DNA of 64,000 bases, from NCBI GenBank assembly GCA_018902385.1, contig JABSSW010000011.1:796565-860564 (forward strand). Reading direction: 5' to 3'. Shown one piece after another: positions 36,150 through 48,401 of this stretch. The position numbers were made by a program, and so were the translations under genes. The notes beneath the pieces are model-generated. The model ran no database searches. It was not told the origin of the DNA and worked only from the letters and a program-made list of their open reading frames with translations. Every line of letters starts with the position of its first letter. Position 1 is the stretch's first letter. The stretch comes from Physcia stellaris. Lineage: Eukaryota > Ascomycota > Lecanoromycetes > Caliciales > Physciaceae.

Positions 36150-37480
36150 TATGTAAAATGATCAAAAAAGTTAAAAATTGATTTCAAACGTTTCAAACGC
36201 TTTGATCAAAATCGATTCGACTTCGAGTCGATAAACAGTGAAACACTTTTTCGACGAATTTGTGTCGTTTTTAACGAAAATTGAATTCGATTTTGTTGAT
36301 TTGAAACGACGATAAAAATCATCGTCAAACGACGAACAAGATTTCAATTGAACGATGATGAAAACAAAATAAATTCGTCAATTAATCGAAAAAATTAATC
36401 GATAAACAAATTTTTCGATGCGTTCAATAATTTGAAACGAATCAATATATTGTTGAACGTATTTTTTGTTTAAACGAATTGTGATTGATATTTTGTAATT
36501 TTTGTGCAATTGAAAAAATGTTCAATCGTTTGTTTTCATGAAAATTGAAATGTGATTTTTATCGTAATAATATTTAACATGCATTTGAACGAACGTTATG
36601 ACGTCGATTATTTCATTTCGAATAACACGTTCAATTGAACGAAAAACAATCGACAAAAAATCAAAATGACATCGACAAAAATTTCGATAATAAATTTTCT
36701 GAATGAAATAAAATGAAATTATAAAAAATTTCATTGAATGTTTTGTTGATATTGATTATAAAATTTTTGAAAATTCGTTCAATTCGAAATATTATGTTTG
36801 ATTAATCAATCGAATTGTTCAACATGATCATGACGAATCGTAACGTAATTTTCAAAATTTAATTGATTTGTTCAAATTAATCGTTGATTAATAAATAATA
36901 TGTTGTAAAATAAAATAATTTGACGTTTAATTGACGAAATATTTCAATTTACAATTCAAACATGAATTTTCGATTTTTATTCGAAATAATAATTTTCGAA
37001 ATATTTCAATCGATTACATCGAGACGATTCAACAAAATTTTGATTCATTAAATGATTGTTCAGATGAATTTTTCTAATACGCAAATGATACGTTTGAAAA
37101 ATTTGCAAATAATTGACATATCGACATCGAATTTTTCACGAAATTTAAAAAAAAAATCAAATTGAAATCAATAGTCAAAATGTGAAAAAAAACATCGAAA
37201 TCGACAAAATTGATTGTAAAACATCATACGATTTATGTCGTTTGATTTGATGAATTTGACAATTCGAACAATAACGTAAATGATTTCGTAATTGTTTGAA
37301 AAAATCACGAATGAAATAAAAAACTGATATTCGTTCGTAATATTTGACAAAATCGAAATAATCATTAACGACGTCATATTCAAAAATGTATCGAGAATTT
37401 CGTCAACAAATGATTGCGAAATGCACAATCGACGAAATTGAAATGCGTGATCAAAAATATAATCGTTAACGCGAAAAATG
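36150..37480 (-). pseudogene. decayed integrase and chromodomain of element J
   Basis: 37168-37428 corresponds to the N-terminal HHCC region of E (54010-54180), and its Cys pair is partly kept. 36522-36734 reads SIERVIRNEIIDVITFVQMHVKYYYDKNH, matching the RRLITRHEVTDAIAFGQMNAKFHYDRKH stretch of E at about 54750-54830. Downstream, IQLHKNYKI...IDSFQII-like and VFIIVQLKSC...DDDFYRR blocks lead to a chromodomain remnant near 36170-36400. Stops are frequent. Confidence 0.75.
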
Positions 37481-39480
37481 AAATCGTTTTTTCGATATAA
37501 AAAATTGCATTGTTTTCAATGTCGATTTGTTTTTGTGCATTCAACAAAACGATAATTTTTTTAAACAAGATTTTTGATGTAATCTTTCAACAAACGATTA
37601 CGAAAAAAAATTTCATTTCAATCAATGTAATGATTAACAATGCATTTAATTCATTTTTGTCGAAAATTTTTTTAATATTGTTATTGAAATTGATTAAACG
37701 AAATAAAACGTTTGACATTATATGTTGTTTGTCAAACTTATGTCAAATATCAAAATTAAAACGTTGTATGTAATTCGACGCGCGCACGAATCGAAAATTA
37801 AATTTGTCAATTGACGAAATAATGAAAAAAATTTGTTTGACAATTTTTAACGTCGAATCATGATTTGTATAAATAACGATTGATAACACGAACGAATTGA
37901 TAAAATGTTTTATTTTTTTCAATATTCAAACAATGTCAATCAATTTTAATTCGATTGATCAATAACGCGTTTCGATTGAAATAAATAATCGATTAAAAAA
38001 CAATATGAATTCAATGAATTTTCGAAATGAATAATCGATGTTATTTCAATTTGCGAATGATTTCACGTGATAAATCATGACATTTAATTCGAATTTTTTA
38101 TTAACATCGAAATCGACAAATATTTGTCGTTTGTTGTCATAATGAATTAAATATGAAAATTTGAACAACAAAAATTGCAATAAACGAAAAAATTCGATTT
38201 TCAAAAATGATCATTATTTAGTCGAATTCGACTTGAATATGTTTTTTAACGTTGTCAACTTTGAAAAAAAATTTTAACAATTCAATTTTTCGTTTTTGTA
38301 ACGTTTTGAATACGTCAACGTAAAACGACACGTAATCACGTAATCAATCAATCAAATTTAAATAAATTTCGAATTGACGTAAAATTTTTGAAAATGAAAA
38401 TTTCGTTATAATTTTCAATTTCTTTTCATTGATTGACAATTCAAATGAATCGATTTTTTGATCGAATAATCGAACAAACGAATAATTTAAAAAGACTTTG
38501 TTAAATTTGATGAATATATTGTTTTGACGTAACATGTCGAAAACAAATCGCAAATGTTGAACATGTTTTTCGACAATTTTGAAATAAATGACGATATCAT
38601 CGACGTAAATTCGTGCAAATCGACGAAATTTGCGCAATAATCGATTTATTTGTCGTTGCACGTAAATCGATGAATTTTTGTAATTCATGACGATCACGTT
38701 GAAAAATTTTTGATTTCGATACGTAACGACAATAAATTTGTGTTTGTCGTTCGAATGTACGCGTCATTGATAAAAAAACAAACGCGTTTACAATCGAAAT
38801 GAAAAAACAATTGCGAACGATCGATATAATGTCAATTTGTAATGACAAAAAATAAACATTTGATTGTGTAATAGCGTTTAATTCGCGTATATTTACAATT
38901 ATTTTTTTTTCATCATCGACGTTTTTTCAAACAACGAACGTCGAATAATTAAATGACGTTGAATCAATAATTCAAAACAAACGATTTTGTTCGTGAAATT
39001 CGTCAAACGTTTTATCGATTAAATTTTTGTCGCGTTGATCAAATGAATAAATTTTGATTTTGTTGTTAATTCGATTTTTTCAATCAAATTTCAAAAAATA
39101 CGCATTCAATTATTTTGAAACAATTCGACGAAATCGATATTTTTTCATAATGTCGAAAATTCGTCGATTATGTTGACGAAAAATTGAATAACGTTTGATT
39201 GATGTATCGTGACGTCGTTAAAAAAATTATTTCAAAAAAATTGTTTGCGAAAAATTTCGCGTCAAAATCGATAACATCGATTGTAATTTGAATAGAAAAA
39301 ATTCTCGTTTCGAAATTAGAAAAAATTTCGCAATTCAAATACGAAAATTAAAAAATTTTTGCAATTCGAATACGAACGATTCGACAATGTAAACGACATT
39401 TTTTGACAAAATGAAATCGATTGAAATTTTTGACAAAACGATGTTGATCACGACAATGACGATTACGTTGACGACGACGA
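37481..39480 (-). pseudogene. decayed reverse transcriptase and RNase H of element J
   Basis: 38344-38697 reads MNYKNSSIYVQRQINRLLR...ARIYVDDIVIYFKIVEKHVQHLR, almost residue for residue the E sequence at 52711-52860. The catalytic YVDD (about 38600) is intact although surrounding codons are mutated. The segment continues to LFDQKIDSFEL and EIYLNLID, then TGA for Trp. RNase H ends at about 37690 with DKQHIMSNVLFRL (KPGKQHIVPDALSRL in E). Confidence 0.85.
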
Positions 39481-39502
39481 CGATTATTATAAATTTTTTG
39501 AA

Positions 39503-40326
39503 TCAAAATGTTTTGTGTTCAAATTTAAATTTTCGTTTAATCAATTCGACGACGTTTTCGTTTTCGTTTAAATGATAAATTTGCGAAAAATCAAATTCAA
39601 TCAATTTGTTTAATCGAAAATTGCGTGATATTTTGACAACGTTATTCGAATCGTTGATAATCAAAACGATTTTAATGTCGACGTCAATTATGTGAACATA
39701 TAAAATGAAATTTGATTCGTCAAATTCGAATAAAAAATCACGATTGACGAACAATTCGTCGACTAAATGATGTATGAAAATAATCATTTGATTTCGCGAC
39801 GACAACACGATAATTTTTTTGACATAAATAAAACGTTATTGAACGTGATGAACGCGTGAACGAACGTCAAAAATTATAATCATTTCACAATTATCAATAA
39901 AAATTTGCTTTTTGATCAAATCGAAAACGACGTTTTTTGACACAATGACATCGTTATCGATAAACATGTTGATTTTAAAATTGTTCATTAAATGTATTTC
40001 GCGACGAATAAAAATTTTGATTGAATTATCGTTTTTGACGTCGACAAAATACATTGACACAATAACATAATTTGAATTTTGATGTTGTGAAATATTTAAA
40101 TCACGCACGATAAAAAACGTAATTATTTGACGTATCGAAACGTCAAAATTTTGTCGATGAAAAAAATTGCGTTTATTAACGTTACGTTGACATCAATATC
40201 GAAACATACGTCGTTTTTTTTTTATTTTCGATTAGCGACACGTTTTTTTTGACATATAATCAATCGCGAAATTCAAAATTAATGTCGAGATTTTTGAAAA
40301 CGTCAACTTTTGACGAAATTATTGAC
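39503..40326 (-). pseudogene. decayed retropepsin region of element J
   Basis: The active site is seen as CFDIDVNVTLINA at about 40210-40172 (minus), the mutated form of C-L-D-T-G-A-x-V-T-L. It is followed by VRDLNISQHQNSNYVIVSMYF...IRREIHLMNNFKINMFIDND (39836-40108) and FVNRDFLFEFDESNFILYVHIIDV (39503-39808). Both match E at 51330-51480 and 51640-51740. In J the segments follow each other as in E, which helps locate the frame breaks of E. The part upstream, VDVFKNLDINFEFRD (about 40310-40265), matches VDFSKDVGTGYGFRG of E. Confidence 0.83.
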
Positions 40327-40331
40327 GTTTT

Positions 40332-40568
40332 TGTTACGAACATGTCTGACAGATAAATTTGACAAATAGATAATTGATATGATAAATGATTAAACAAATA
40401 TGTTTGAATCGAATTATGTTTTAATTTTCTGACGAAATTAGCGTGATTTGAAACTTGACGTTCGCACATTGTTTACAATTTCATCATTTTGTACATATTT
40501 GTTTTTGCAAATTTATGATTTTCGTCTAATTAATCAATATTACGTTTACTCAAGCACGATTCATGATA
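40332..40568 (+). repeat. 5' LTR of copy D
   Basis: 237 bp, TGTTACGAACATGTCTG...GATTCATGATA. Differs from the 3' LTR (62017-62254) mostly at CpT/ApG positions (tctgac/tttgac, atagat/aaataa, ttagcg/ttaacg). It is followed by the leader block TTACAATAAATTTTCAATTT shared with the 5' ends of A and B. Confidence 0.9.
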
Positions 40569-41508
40569 TTACAATAAATTTTCAATTTTTATCGCTCGTC
40601 GTGATACGCAAACGTTCAAAAATAAAACTTTAAATCGATCAAGTTTTTCTGACGAAACAAACGACGAAAAAAATTTGCTGATCAAGCAAACGATCAAAAA
40701 ATCTTTCTGACGAGACATTTGATAAAAATCGTGAAATAACAAATCGAATTTTCACGTAATCGACGATAGAAAACGAGAATTGATTCGATTAATTTTTTTT
40801 TTTTTATATTTTCAATATTTCATTCTCAACAAGCAGACTCGGAATTTTTTAAAAAAATTCTCTTCGAAGCGATTTCAGAATTAGAACTGAATCTGATAAA
40901 ATTGCGAAATTCGATATCTCGTCATTGCTTTGCGATTTCACGAATTTCGCATCTTAATAACATTTGCATTCAATGAGTAAAATTTTATACAAAAATTCAT
41001 ATTGAAACACGAAATGAATTCTATTCAAATAATCAAAAATATCGAAAATCGATCGAATGCGCATGAAATTATGATCGAAATCGTATTGAAACATTGCAAA
41101 CATTGTTAAGAATTGAATTTTCAAAAACAAAACATTTGCGAAACAGACACAAATTTGACAACGACGTAATTTTCGAAATTTCAAAATTATTGCGATAATG
41201 AATCGATTTTTGTTATTTTTGCAACGTTAAATTGCGCTCATTCAACTTTACAAAGCTGATTAAATGAATGAAAATCATATGTGATTTTTGATTGAAATGC
41301 AAAATGCGAAACAACTGTATAAACATTGATAAAAATTGAACGAAACATTTTCGCAAACATTTTCGCAAACATTTCAGTTGTTTGACACAAATTTGACAAC
41401 GACATGATTTTTCAAATCTCAAAACTATTGCGATAATGAACGAATTTTTGTCATTTTTATCGCGTTGAAATGCGCTAATTTTGCTTTACAATATTGAATA
41501 ATCAAGTG
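40569..41508 (+). other. leader of copy D, first part, with 238-bp tandem repeat
   Basis: Non-coding leader that continues after the nested elements at 55783-56040. It contains a repeat unit of about 238 bp. The box CACAAATTTGACAACGAC occurs at 41148 and 41386, followed in both by ATTGCGATAATGAA and a GCGCT-AATT block. A third partial unit starts at about 41485 and is continued at 55783. It retains many CpT, ApG and even CC/GG dinucleotides, unlike the coding part of D. The small minus frames here (40954-41184, 41213-41422) share a CRCQICV peptide only because they lie in repeat units. Confidence 0.7.
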
Positions 41509-41755
41509 TATCATGAGTCGTGCTTATATGACTGTATTGATTGATTAATTAGACGAAAACAATAAGTTTGCAGAAACAAATAAATACAAAATGTTGAAAT
41601 TGCAAACAATGTGCGACGTCAAATTTCAAATCACGTTAATTTCGACGTAGAATTAAAACATAATTCGCTGTTCGATCATATCATATCAACTATTTATTTA
41701 TCAAATCTATCTGTCAGACATTTGTCAAATTTATCTGTCAAACATGTTCGTAACA
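41509..41755 (-). repeat. 3' LTR of copy B
   Basis: 247 bp, plus strand TATCATGAGTCG...TGTTCGTAACA. The adjoining right-hand sequence, in element sense gaaaagaaaaaaataa before TGTTACG, is the polypurine tract. The left flank AAGTG is half of the target duplication. Confidence 0.9.
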
Positions 41756-43870
41756 TTATTTTTTTCTTTTCGCGAGCGTCGTTTCGACGATTCGTCGTTG
41801 ATTCGAAACGAAAACGTTGTCGATTGTTTTGAATGAATTCAGAATTCGAAATTTTCACGATCATCATTTTTTGATTTTTTCAATATGTTGTATCAATTCA
41901 CAGTTCAGTAAAATCGAACAACAATTTTTGAAAATGTTTTTGACACGATTCAATTTTTTATGCGACGTAAATTTTGATTGTAAACAACGTCGAAACGATG
42001 ATAATGAAATTTGAAATTGAAAAAAAAATTTTGAAACGAACGAATGAAATCAAAATGAATTCAAATTCAATTGAAATTTTCAAATTTTAATCGAACGTAA
42101 TTTCAATGAATGTCAAAACGACGATTTTTTTTCGAAAACGACGACGATTCGCAAATGAATTTTGATTATCGATTTGAAAAACGAAAAAATAATTTTGAAT
42201 GATTTCGAATTTGCGACGATGAAATAAATTCGATGATAATTATTCATCACGTCACGAACATTATCGAATTTATCGTTATCGACGTAATATCAAATTCGAT
42301 TATGCGATCAGTTTGATCAATTGACGCGATATTGAAAACGATCGTAATGATATCGAAATTTTAAAATGTCGTTCATTTTTCATTCGAAATTCTCGTTGAT
42401 TACAACGAGATCGAATGATTCGTTGATTTGATTTTCGAAAAAATCACAAAAATTTTTGCGCAAAAATCAGCAATGAAACACATCATAAATTCGCATTGTT
42501 TCAAATAATTCAAATTGATAAAAATTGCTCATACGTTTTAACATTTTGTATGAATCAAGTTTTTTGTCATCAAACTTGTCGAATGATTTAGCGATTTTGA
42601 TGTTTCGTCGATTCAAAAAAACGTAATTTTTTTCGACGTATTCGACGATTTTGCGATATTTGTTGATTTGTGTCGTCATGCGTTTTTGAATTATTTCGAC
42701 GTGAATTCGTACATAATCGAAAATGTTTTGCATTGTGTTCGTGATGTTTTTCGTTTTAACGATCAAAAATCGTTTTTTTGTCGTGACATACGAAATAAAA
42801 TTCGATGTAAAAAATTCATACGTGAATGAAAATTCTTGTTGACGAAAAACGATGACAATTCAATAAATACAAAAATCGCGTTATTGTTTGCAAATTCGAT
42901 CATAAATAATCAAACGTTTCAATCGTTTTGCATGTAATTGCAATATTGTCGCAATTGTTTTTCGATGTTTTGATTGATTTTTTCGATTTGATCATCAGTT
43001 TTTGAATGAAAAATCGTGAAAAATTTACATTTGATGTCGAAAATTTTGCAAAATGTTTGTCATACGAAAAACACGAATTGAAAATCTCGATCAAATGTTA
43101 TGAAAAAAAACAAATCATGAATACGAAACACGTATTGAATGAATATTTTTGTTGTGATTTTAGCATTCGTGTTTTCGTTTTTCGCTGTACAAAATGCATA
43201 ATGACGTTTTTATTAAATTTGTCGATTATCGTGCAAATGACATTATGATCGTGAACGTCAAATAATTTCGTGATGAAATCAATGAATATATTCGTTCAAC
43301 GTTGCAAAAATATAATCAAAAAAATGAATAATTCGTTTTTACGATTTTTGAAAATTTTAATTCGTTGACATTCGTGACAATTACGTACGTATCGACGAAT
43401 TGTTTTGCGCATATTAAATCAATAATAATCATAACGTAAAAAATTTTTCATGCGATTAAATTCAGAATGATTCGATGCGAAAAATTCATGAATTTTTTTA
43501 AAAAAATCAACAAGCAAAAAAACATCGACGAACATTCATAATCGATTTTTGTAATATAAAACATCGTTTTTTTTTTGACAATCGCGTAAATTGATTTCAT
43601 TTACGAAAATGAAATTTTGATTGAATGTTTCACGATATGTTCAACAATCGTCGTTTGTTTTGTTTGCGACGAAAATTCGTTCGTAAATTGATTCGTCAAA
43701 TTCGACGACATGAATTTCGAATCGTTTTGAAATGAACAACATTTGTTTTTTATATTGATGTCGTTCATCGTTATCGTTTTTAAATCGTGAATTCGACATG
43801 CGAATCAAAACGTCTGTTTTAACGTTTTGAATTTCTGATTGAAATTGAATGACGATATTGAATTTCGATA
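41756..43870 (-). pseudogene. decayed integrase, chromodomain and 3' end of copy B
   Basis: Minus strand. The C-terminal integrase segment 42467-42766 reads VRIHVEIIQKRMTTQINKYRKIVEYVEKNYVFLNRRNIKIAKSF...MRIYDVFHC, the best preserved example in the window. The chromodomain lies at about 42230-42440, the core and HHCC region at 42800-43860, and 3' untranslated sequence at 41756-42120. The plus frame 43006-43248 is antisense. Confidence 0.77.
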
Positions 43871-43988
43871 AAATTTCTGCTCAACGAATTTGACGAAAAA
43901 TTAACTTTTTCGAAATCATGAAAATTTTCAGATTTTTGTGATCGATGAAAATCTTGATCGATTCGTCAATTTTTTCGAATTTTGAACG

Positions 43989-45397
43989 TCAATGTTTCAA
44001 ACAACGAATGATGATCAATAATTTTTTGTCATAAATTTCGTAATTGCATTCGATTGAAATCATGTTTCGACTGTAAAAAACAACGAAATGCAAAATTTTT
44101 TCGTCATCGTATTGCGATAGCATTTTCGCATTGACGTAATTTGAAAAATCGATTTTTAAAATGATTTGTTTGATTTTATCGTAATGACGAAATATGAAAA
44201 TTTCGATCATCGTTTTTTTGAATAAATTGAAAATTTTTTCGATTTTCGTAATTCATTCGAAATTTACGAGTTTCTTGATCATGCGAGTGAAAATTTTGAT
44301 TTTTTTCGAGAAATCGCGAATGAAACGTCGATAAAAATTGACGAAATTCACGAAAATTTGAATTTTTTTGAAATTGATAAAACGTGTTCAATCAATTATG
44401 ATTTGCATTTTTTTGAATTCATGCGAAAATCATTTATCGAAAATATAACGTTCAAAAAAATCATTTTTTTTTTGAAAAATTCGCATTTTTCAATATTCAT
44501 TTGTAAATCGATTTTTTTGAGTTTTTTCAACATTGTTCGAACGTGCACGATATGTTTTTTTTTGAATTTGTTGTAAATGAATATGTCATTCAAATAAATT
44601 TGACAGAATTCGTTCAAAAAATTGAACAAAAAATCATTCATATAATGTTGTCAATTTGCAAAATCGTTGATTAATTCAAAAATAATATTCGATATTTATA
44701 CGATTTCATAAAAATGACGAACGTGATGAATTTTTCATTTTTTTCATTCATTCGAAATTTATTGAAAATTAATATAATATTCACTTGATCAAATATTTGC
44801 AATTTTGAATTTTGTCAAAATTTTTTCAATCAAGAAAATGAAATATCGATTGCGTTTCGTAATGTGATTGAATCGACGATAATTCACACACAAACGTAAT
44901 TAATCGTTGAATTTGATCGCAAATAAAACAAATGAAACATATGTCGTTTGACTAAATACGATAAATTTTTTTGCAAATTTTTTTCAAATATTTTTTCAAT
45001 TTTTTAAGTTTGAATTCGAATAAAAATACATTCGATTGCGAAACAAAAAACTGTTATCGTTCAACAATTCGATTTTATGATCGTATAATTTATGAAAAAA
45101 CAATTTGATGATTTTTTGAAAATCAAATACTTTTGATAAATGACGAAAATATTTTGACATTTTTTTCATTATGCGTTCGAATATCGACTTGATTTGTTCG
45201 TGTTTTAGAATTTTTTTGATCATGACGACGATTTTTAACGATTCAAAATTCGTTTGTAATGTTTTGAACGCGAAATCGATTTGATTGATCGTAATGAAAA
45301 AACATTGAACGTTTTGTTTTCGATTTTTGACATCGATCAACAAACAAAAAAAAATTGCATCAATTATTGCGATATTCATCGAATCGTCAAAATTCAA
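43989..45397 (-). pseudogene. decayed reverse transcriptase and RNase H of copy B
   Basis: RT: FFHKLYDHKIEL (about 45075), the LRLCVN-like block (about 44890) and YLNDIFIYNK (about 44590). RNase [55 protein letters not shown] (43989-44210), in which only the usual Gly, Pro and Trp positions have been lost. Upstream, 45100-45397 is the protease-RT linker. Stops and small indels separate the frames. Confidence 0.84.
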
Positions 45398-45928
45398 TTC
45401 TGAAAATAACGAAAGTTTTGATTGTTGTTTTTTCGTTTTTCATCGTTTATTACGTTGATTTTTCAGTTTTTTTTTTGACGAATATCGTTTTCGTAACAAT
45501 CGTGATATCAATTTTTGAATTATTTGATTCGATTGTTGACGACTCGTCGTCGATATCGATTTTTGAATGAATTGAATATTCGAAACATTTCGAATCGATT
45601 ATATTTGATTCGTTTTCAACAATAAAAAATAAAAATTTGATTTTGAAACGAAACAAAATGATATATCGAAATTTTATCGTCGTTATGTGTTTTGTATTAT
45701 TTTTCGACGATAATTTTGCATCGCGACGTCAATTAAATACATTTTATCGACGATTTGATTTGAAAATTTTTAAACGACGAATTTGTATCGTTTGATTGAA
45801 TATGTTGTCGTAATAATTACATTTGAACGATTTAAAAATCAATTTATCGTAAATCATGTTCAATATAATTTTATGTTTGTTCATTTACGATTTTTTTAAA
45901 ATTATCGAATGATTATCGAAATCAATAA

Positions 45929-46300
45929 TTAACAAAAAAAAATGATCAATTCGAAATGTAATTTTATTGTCAATTTGAAATATATCGCGTGAATTATAAA
46001 AAAAACATAACGATCATCGAATTCAATCAATGATTTCGATTTCAATAAAAATACGAATTTCATGTTTAGCATGTTGCATACAAATTGCGCGATTTTTTTA
46101 TCAATGAACGCATAATCGATTGCATCAATGTTTATTAAAATTTTTAATTTATGTTTATTATCGTTGAATGATAACGTACAAATGATGATTAAAAATCGTT
46201 TGATGAAAAAGTCAAACATATTATCATCGTGAATAAAAAAATTTTTTTAAACATTCATCAATCGTGTTTTCGATGTGAATTGTTAATTTTTCGAATCAAA
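45929..46300 (-). pseudogene. decayed retropepsin of copy B
   Basis: The minus frame 45929-46219 contains LINIDAIDYAFIDKKIAQFVC followed by FVFLLKSKSLIEF, nearly identical to copies A and D. The active-site Asp-Thr-Gly has become Asn-Ile-Asp. The sequence between this and RT (45400-45928) is linker without a motif. Confidence 0.78.
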
Positions 46301-46390
46301 TTCGTTCGAATCGATATCAAAATTCAATTGATATATTTGTAATTTATGTCATTGACGTTTTTGAAATTTGTTGACGTTGAAACAAAATTT

Positions 46391-47640
46391 TCAATTGTGA
46401 TCGAATTTTTCACACGTGAAACATTTGTTCGTGACGATCAATTGATCGATGATCGAATCATGTTTATGATCGTTTTTGAATTTGACGAAAAACGTCGACG
46501 TAATTGATTTAACAAACGAAATTGCAATCGAAACAACAAAAATCGTTTTGAAAAACATTAAAATTGATTTTTGAATTCGAATTCGATTTTTTTTTTTTCG
46601 AATGTTGATCAAATCGTTGTACATTTGTTGAATGTCATTTTTTCACGCGAACAAAATAAAGTGATGACGAAACGAATTGTTCAAAATTTGTTTCAACGAC
46701 ATGATGAATTTGTTGTCAATTAAATTTTTTATCAACGTGAATTGATCGAAATTGATTTAAATATTCAAACGATGAAAATTCGAATAAAAAAATTGAAAAT
46801 TTTGAATGTCGAACATGATCAAATTTCGATATTTTCGACGTACGTTACGTTAATGATTTGAATTTTCATAAATGTTTTCGAAAAAATTGATTATCATTAT
46901 TTCATTTTCGAAATAATTCAGATTGTTGTATTTGCGAAATTGAATATGTTTAATTGTTTTTTTTTCAGTTCAGTCAATTATTGTCGTGATCATGAAACGA
47001 ACAATTTCGTATCAATCATTGTTGATCGTGAATTTATCGTGAACGTTGATTTTTCATGTAAATCAATCAAAATTCAAATCGTTCGTGAATTTATCGAAAT
47101 TCGAATGTTTATTCGTGCGTTTTTTTTTTCGAAAATTTGACAAAATTTGTAACGATCGAATCGTCAATAACAAATTTTTTTTCGTCATCATCGATATTGT
47201 TTGAATTTTCATTTGAATCGAAATTGAAAACACGTTCAAAACGACGAATTTTATTCAATTTGATCAAATCGTCATATTTAATACGTTTGTCAACGAATTG
47301 ATTCATCATTCGTTTTTTTTTTTCGAACGTTTTAAATCTGTCGCGTATTTGTTCAAAGATATTATCGATATCGAATAGATTTTTTTTTTGAATCTTGAAC
47401 AATTTGACGAATTCGTGAAAATTTTTTAAAACGATCAAATATTTGTTTCGATCGATACGTAAATCATTGAACACGTTCAAGAAATTGTCGAAATGATGTT
47501 GAATTCAATATTTCAATTGACGAACAATTTTTATGTTCAAAAAGTGCGTGATATCGTCGTTTTGATTCGACACAACGTCTGAAATAAAAAAAAATTGACG
47601 AAATTTGTAACGAATCGTGAATTTTTCATCGATTTCGTGA
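46391..47640 (-). pseudogene. decayed gag of copy B
   Basis: The N-terminal part 47109-47480 is a 123-codon charged frame (RIDRNKYLIVLKNFHEFVKLF and further Lys/Asp-rich sequence, coiled-coil-like). The C-terminal part contains C-F-T-C...F-D-H (46391-46430), the first half of a CCHC knuckle, preceded by IDQLIVTNK. The capsid region between them is not readable by eye. Confidence 0.65.
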
Positions 47641-47973
47641 ATTTCGTTCAGCATTTATTCAACGTTTTTGTATTTCGTCAATATTCAGAATTTGGCGAAA
47701 TGAATTGAGTGAAGTTGTTTCATGATGACTGCGAGTCATCTCGAGAAAATAAGAAAAAAAAATAGAAAATCGTCGTCGTTTCGTCGTTTTTTATCGTCGA
47801 AAATTTCGTCGTTTGCGTGTAAATTCGATTTGTAATTACACGATTTTCGTCGTTTGTTTCGTCAAAAGAATTTTTCGTCGTTTGTTTTTCACGAAAAACT
47901 TGATCGATTTGAAATTTTATTTTTGAACGTTCGCGTATCACGACGAGCGATAAAAATTGAAAATTTATTGTAA

Positions 47974-48220
47974 TATCATGAATCGTGCTTGTATGACTGT
48001 ATTGATTGATTAACTAAACGAAAACAATAAATTTGCAGAAACAAATAGATACAAAATGTTGAAATTGCAAACAGTGTGCGACGTCAAATTTCAAATCACG
48101 CTAATTTCGACGTAAAATTAAAACATAGTTCGCTGCTCGATCATATTATATCAATTATCTATTTGTCAGATCTATTTGCTAAACATTTATCTGATTTATC
48201 TGTCAAACATGCTCGTAACA
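47974..48220 (-). repeat. 5' LTR of copy B
   Basis: 247 bp, plus strand TATCATGAATCGTGCTTG...TGCTCGTAACA. The leader block shared with copies A and D lies to its left. It keeps several CT, AG and GCT words lost in copy A. AAGTG follows at 48221-48225. Confidence 0.9.
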
Positions 48221-48231
48221 AAGTGAAAATC

Positions 48232-48401
48232 TGTTATGGTATGAGGCCGGTTGCCGGCTCATGCCAGGTTATTGGGACCCTGCCTCCAGGGTGCCTGCCG
48301 GCTCTGGGAGGCTTCCACAAAGGGACTAGCGCATGTACCTTATAACTGGCAGTTTCGTAGCTATTTACAATCCAGCTTCTTTACACTCCATACACCTGAC
48401 A
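48232..48401 (+). repeat. 5' LTR of element E
   Basis: 170 bp, TG...CA. Contains a small hairpin ACCCTG-CCTC-CAGGGT at 48277-48292 and the word GGAGGCTTCC at 48307. Differs from the 3' LTR at GGTTATTGGG (two single-base indels) and CTAGCGC/CTAATCGC (one indel, one substitution). Confidence 0.95.

Larger units (their letters stand above)
35900..40326 (-). mobile_element. element J, Ty3/Gypsy chromovirus copy related to E and G
   Basis: Read on the minus strand: protease, RT, RNase H, integrase and chromodomain, collinear with element E and sharing many peptides with it. It is cut at 40326 by insertion of copy D; five bases GTTTT (40327-40331) are repeated at 62255-62259. The J reading then resumes at 62260-62334, where the pre-protease part lies, and is cut again by copy C at 62335. 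It is heavily mutated. The LTRs were not found. Confidence 0.8.
41509..48220 (-). mobile_element. family D Ty3/Gypsy copy B, inserted in the leader of copy D
   Basis: A 6712-bp minus-strand element with 247-bp LTRs at both ends (41509-41755 and 47974-48220) and the duplication AAGTG (41504-41508, 48221-48225). Internal order from the right: gag, protease, RT, RNase H, integrase, chromodomain. It is less mutated than copy A: many sites read CT or AG in B where A reads TT or AA. All genes are broken. Confidence 0.9.

Noticed and set aside
40332-40568. Solo LTR at 40332 independent of the copy at 62017
   Set aside because: The matching GTTTT duplications and the J sequence on both outer sides show that they are the two LTRs of one element split by later insertions.
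40954-41422. Two related small proteins sharing CRCQICV on the minus strand
   Set aside because: They lie in consecutive units of the 238-bp non-coding leader repeat, so the shared peptide reflects DNA duplication.
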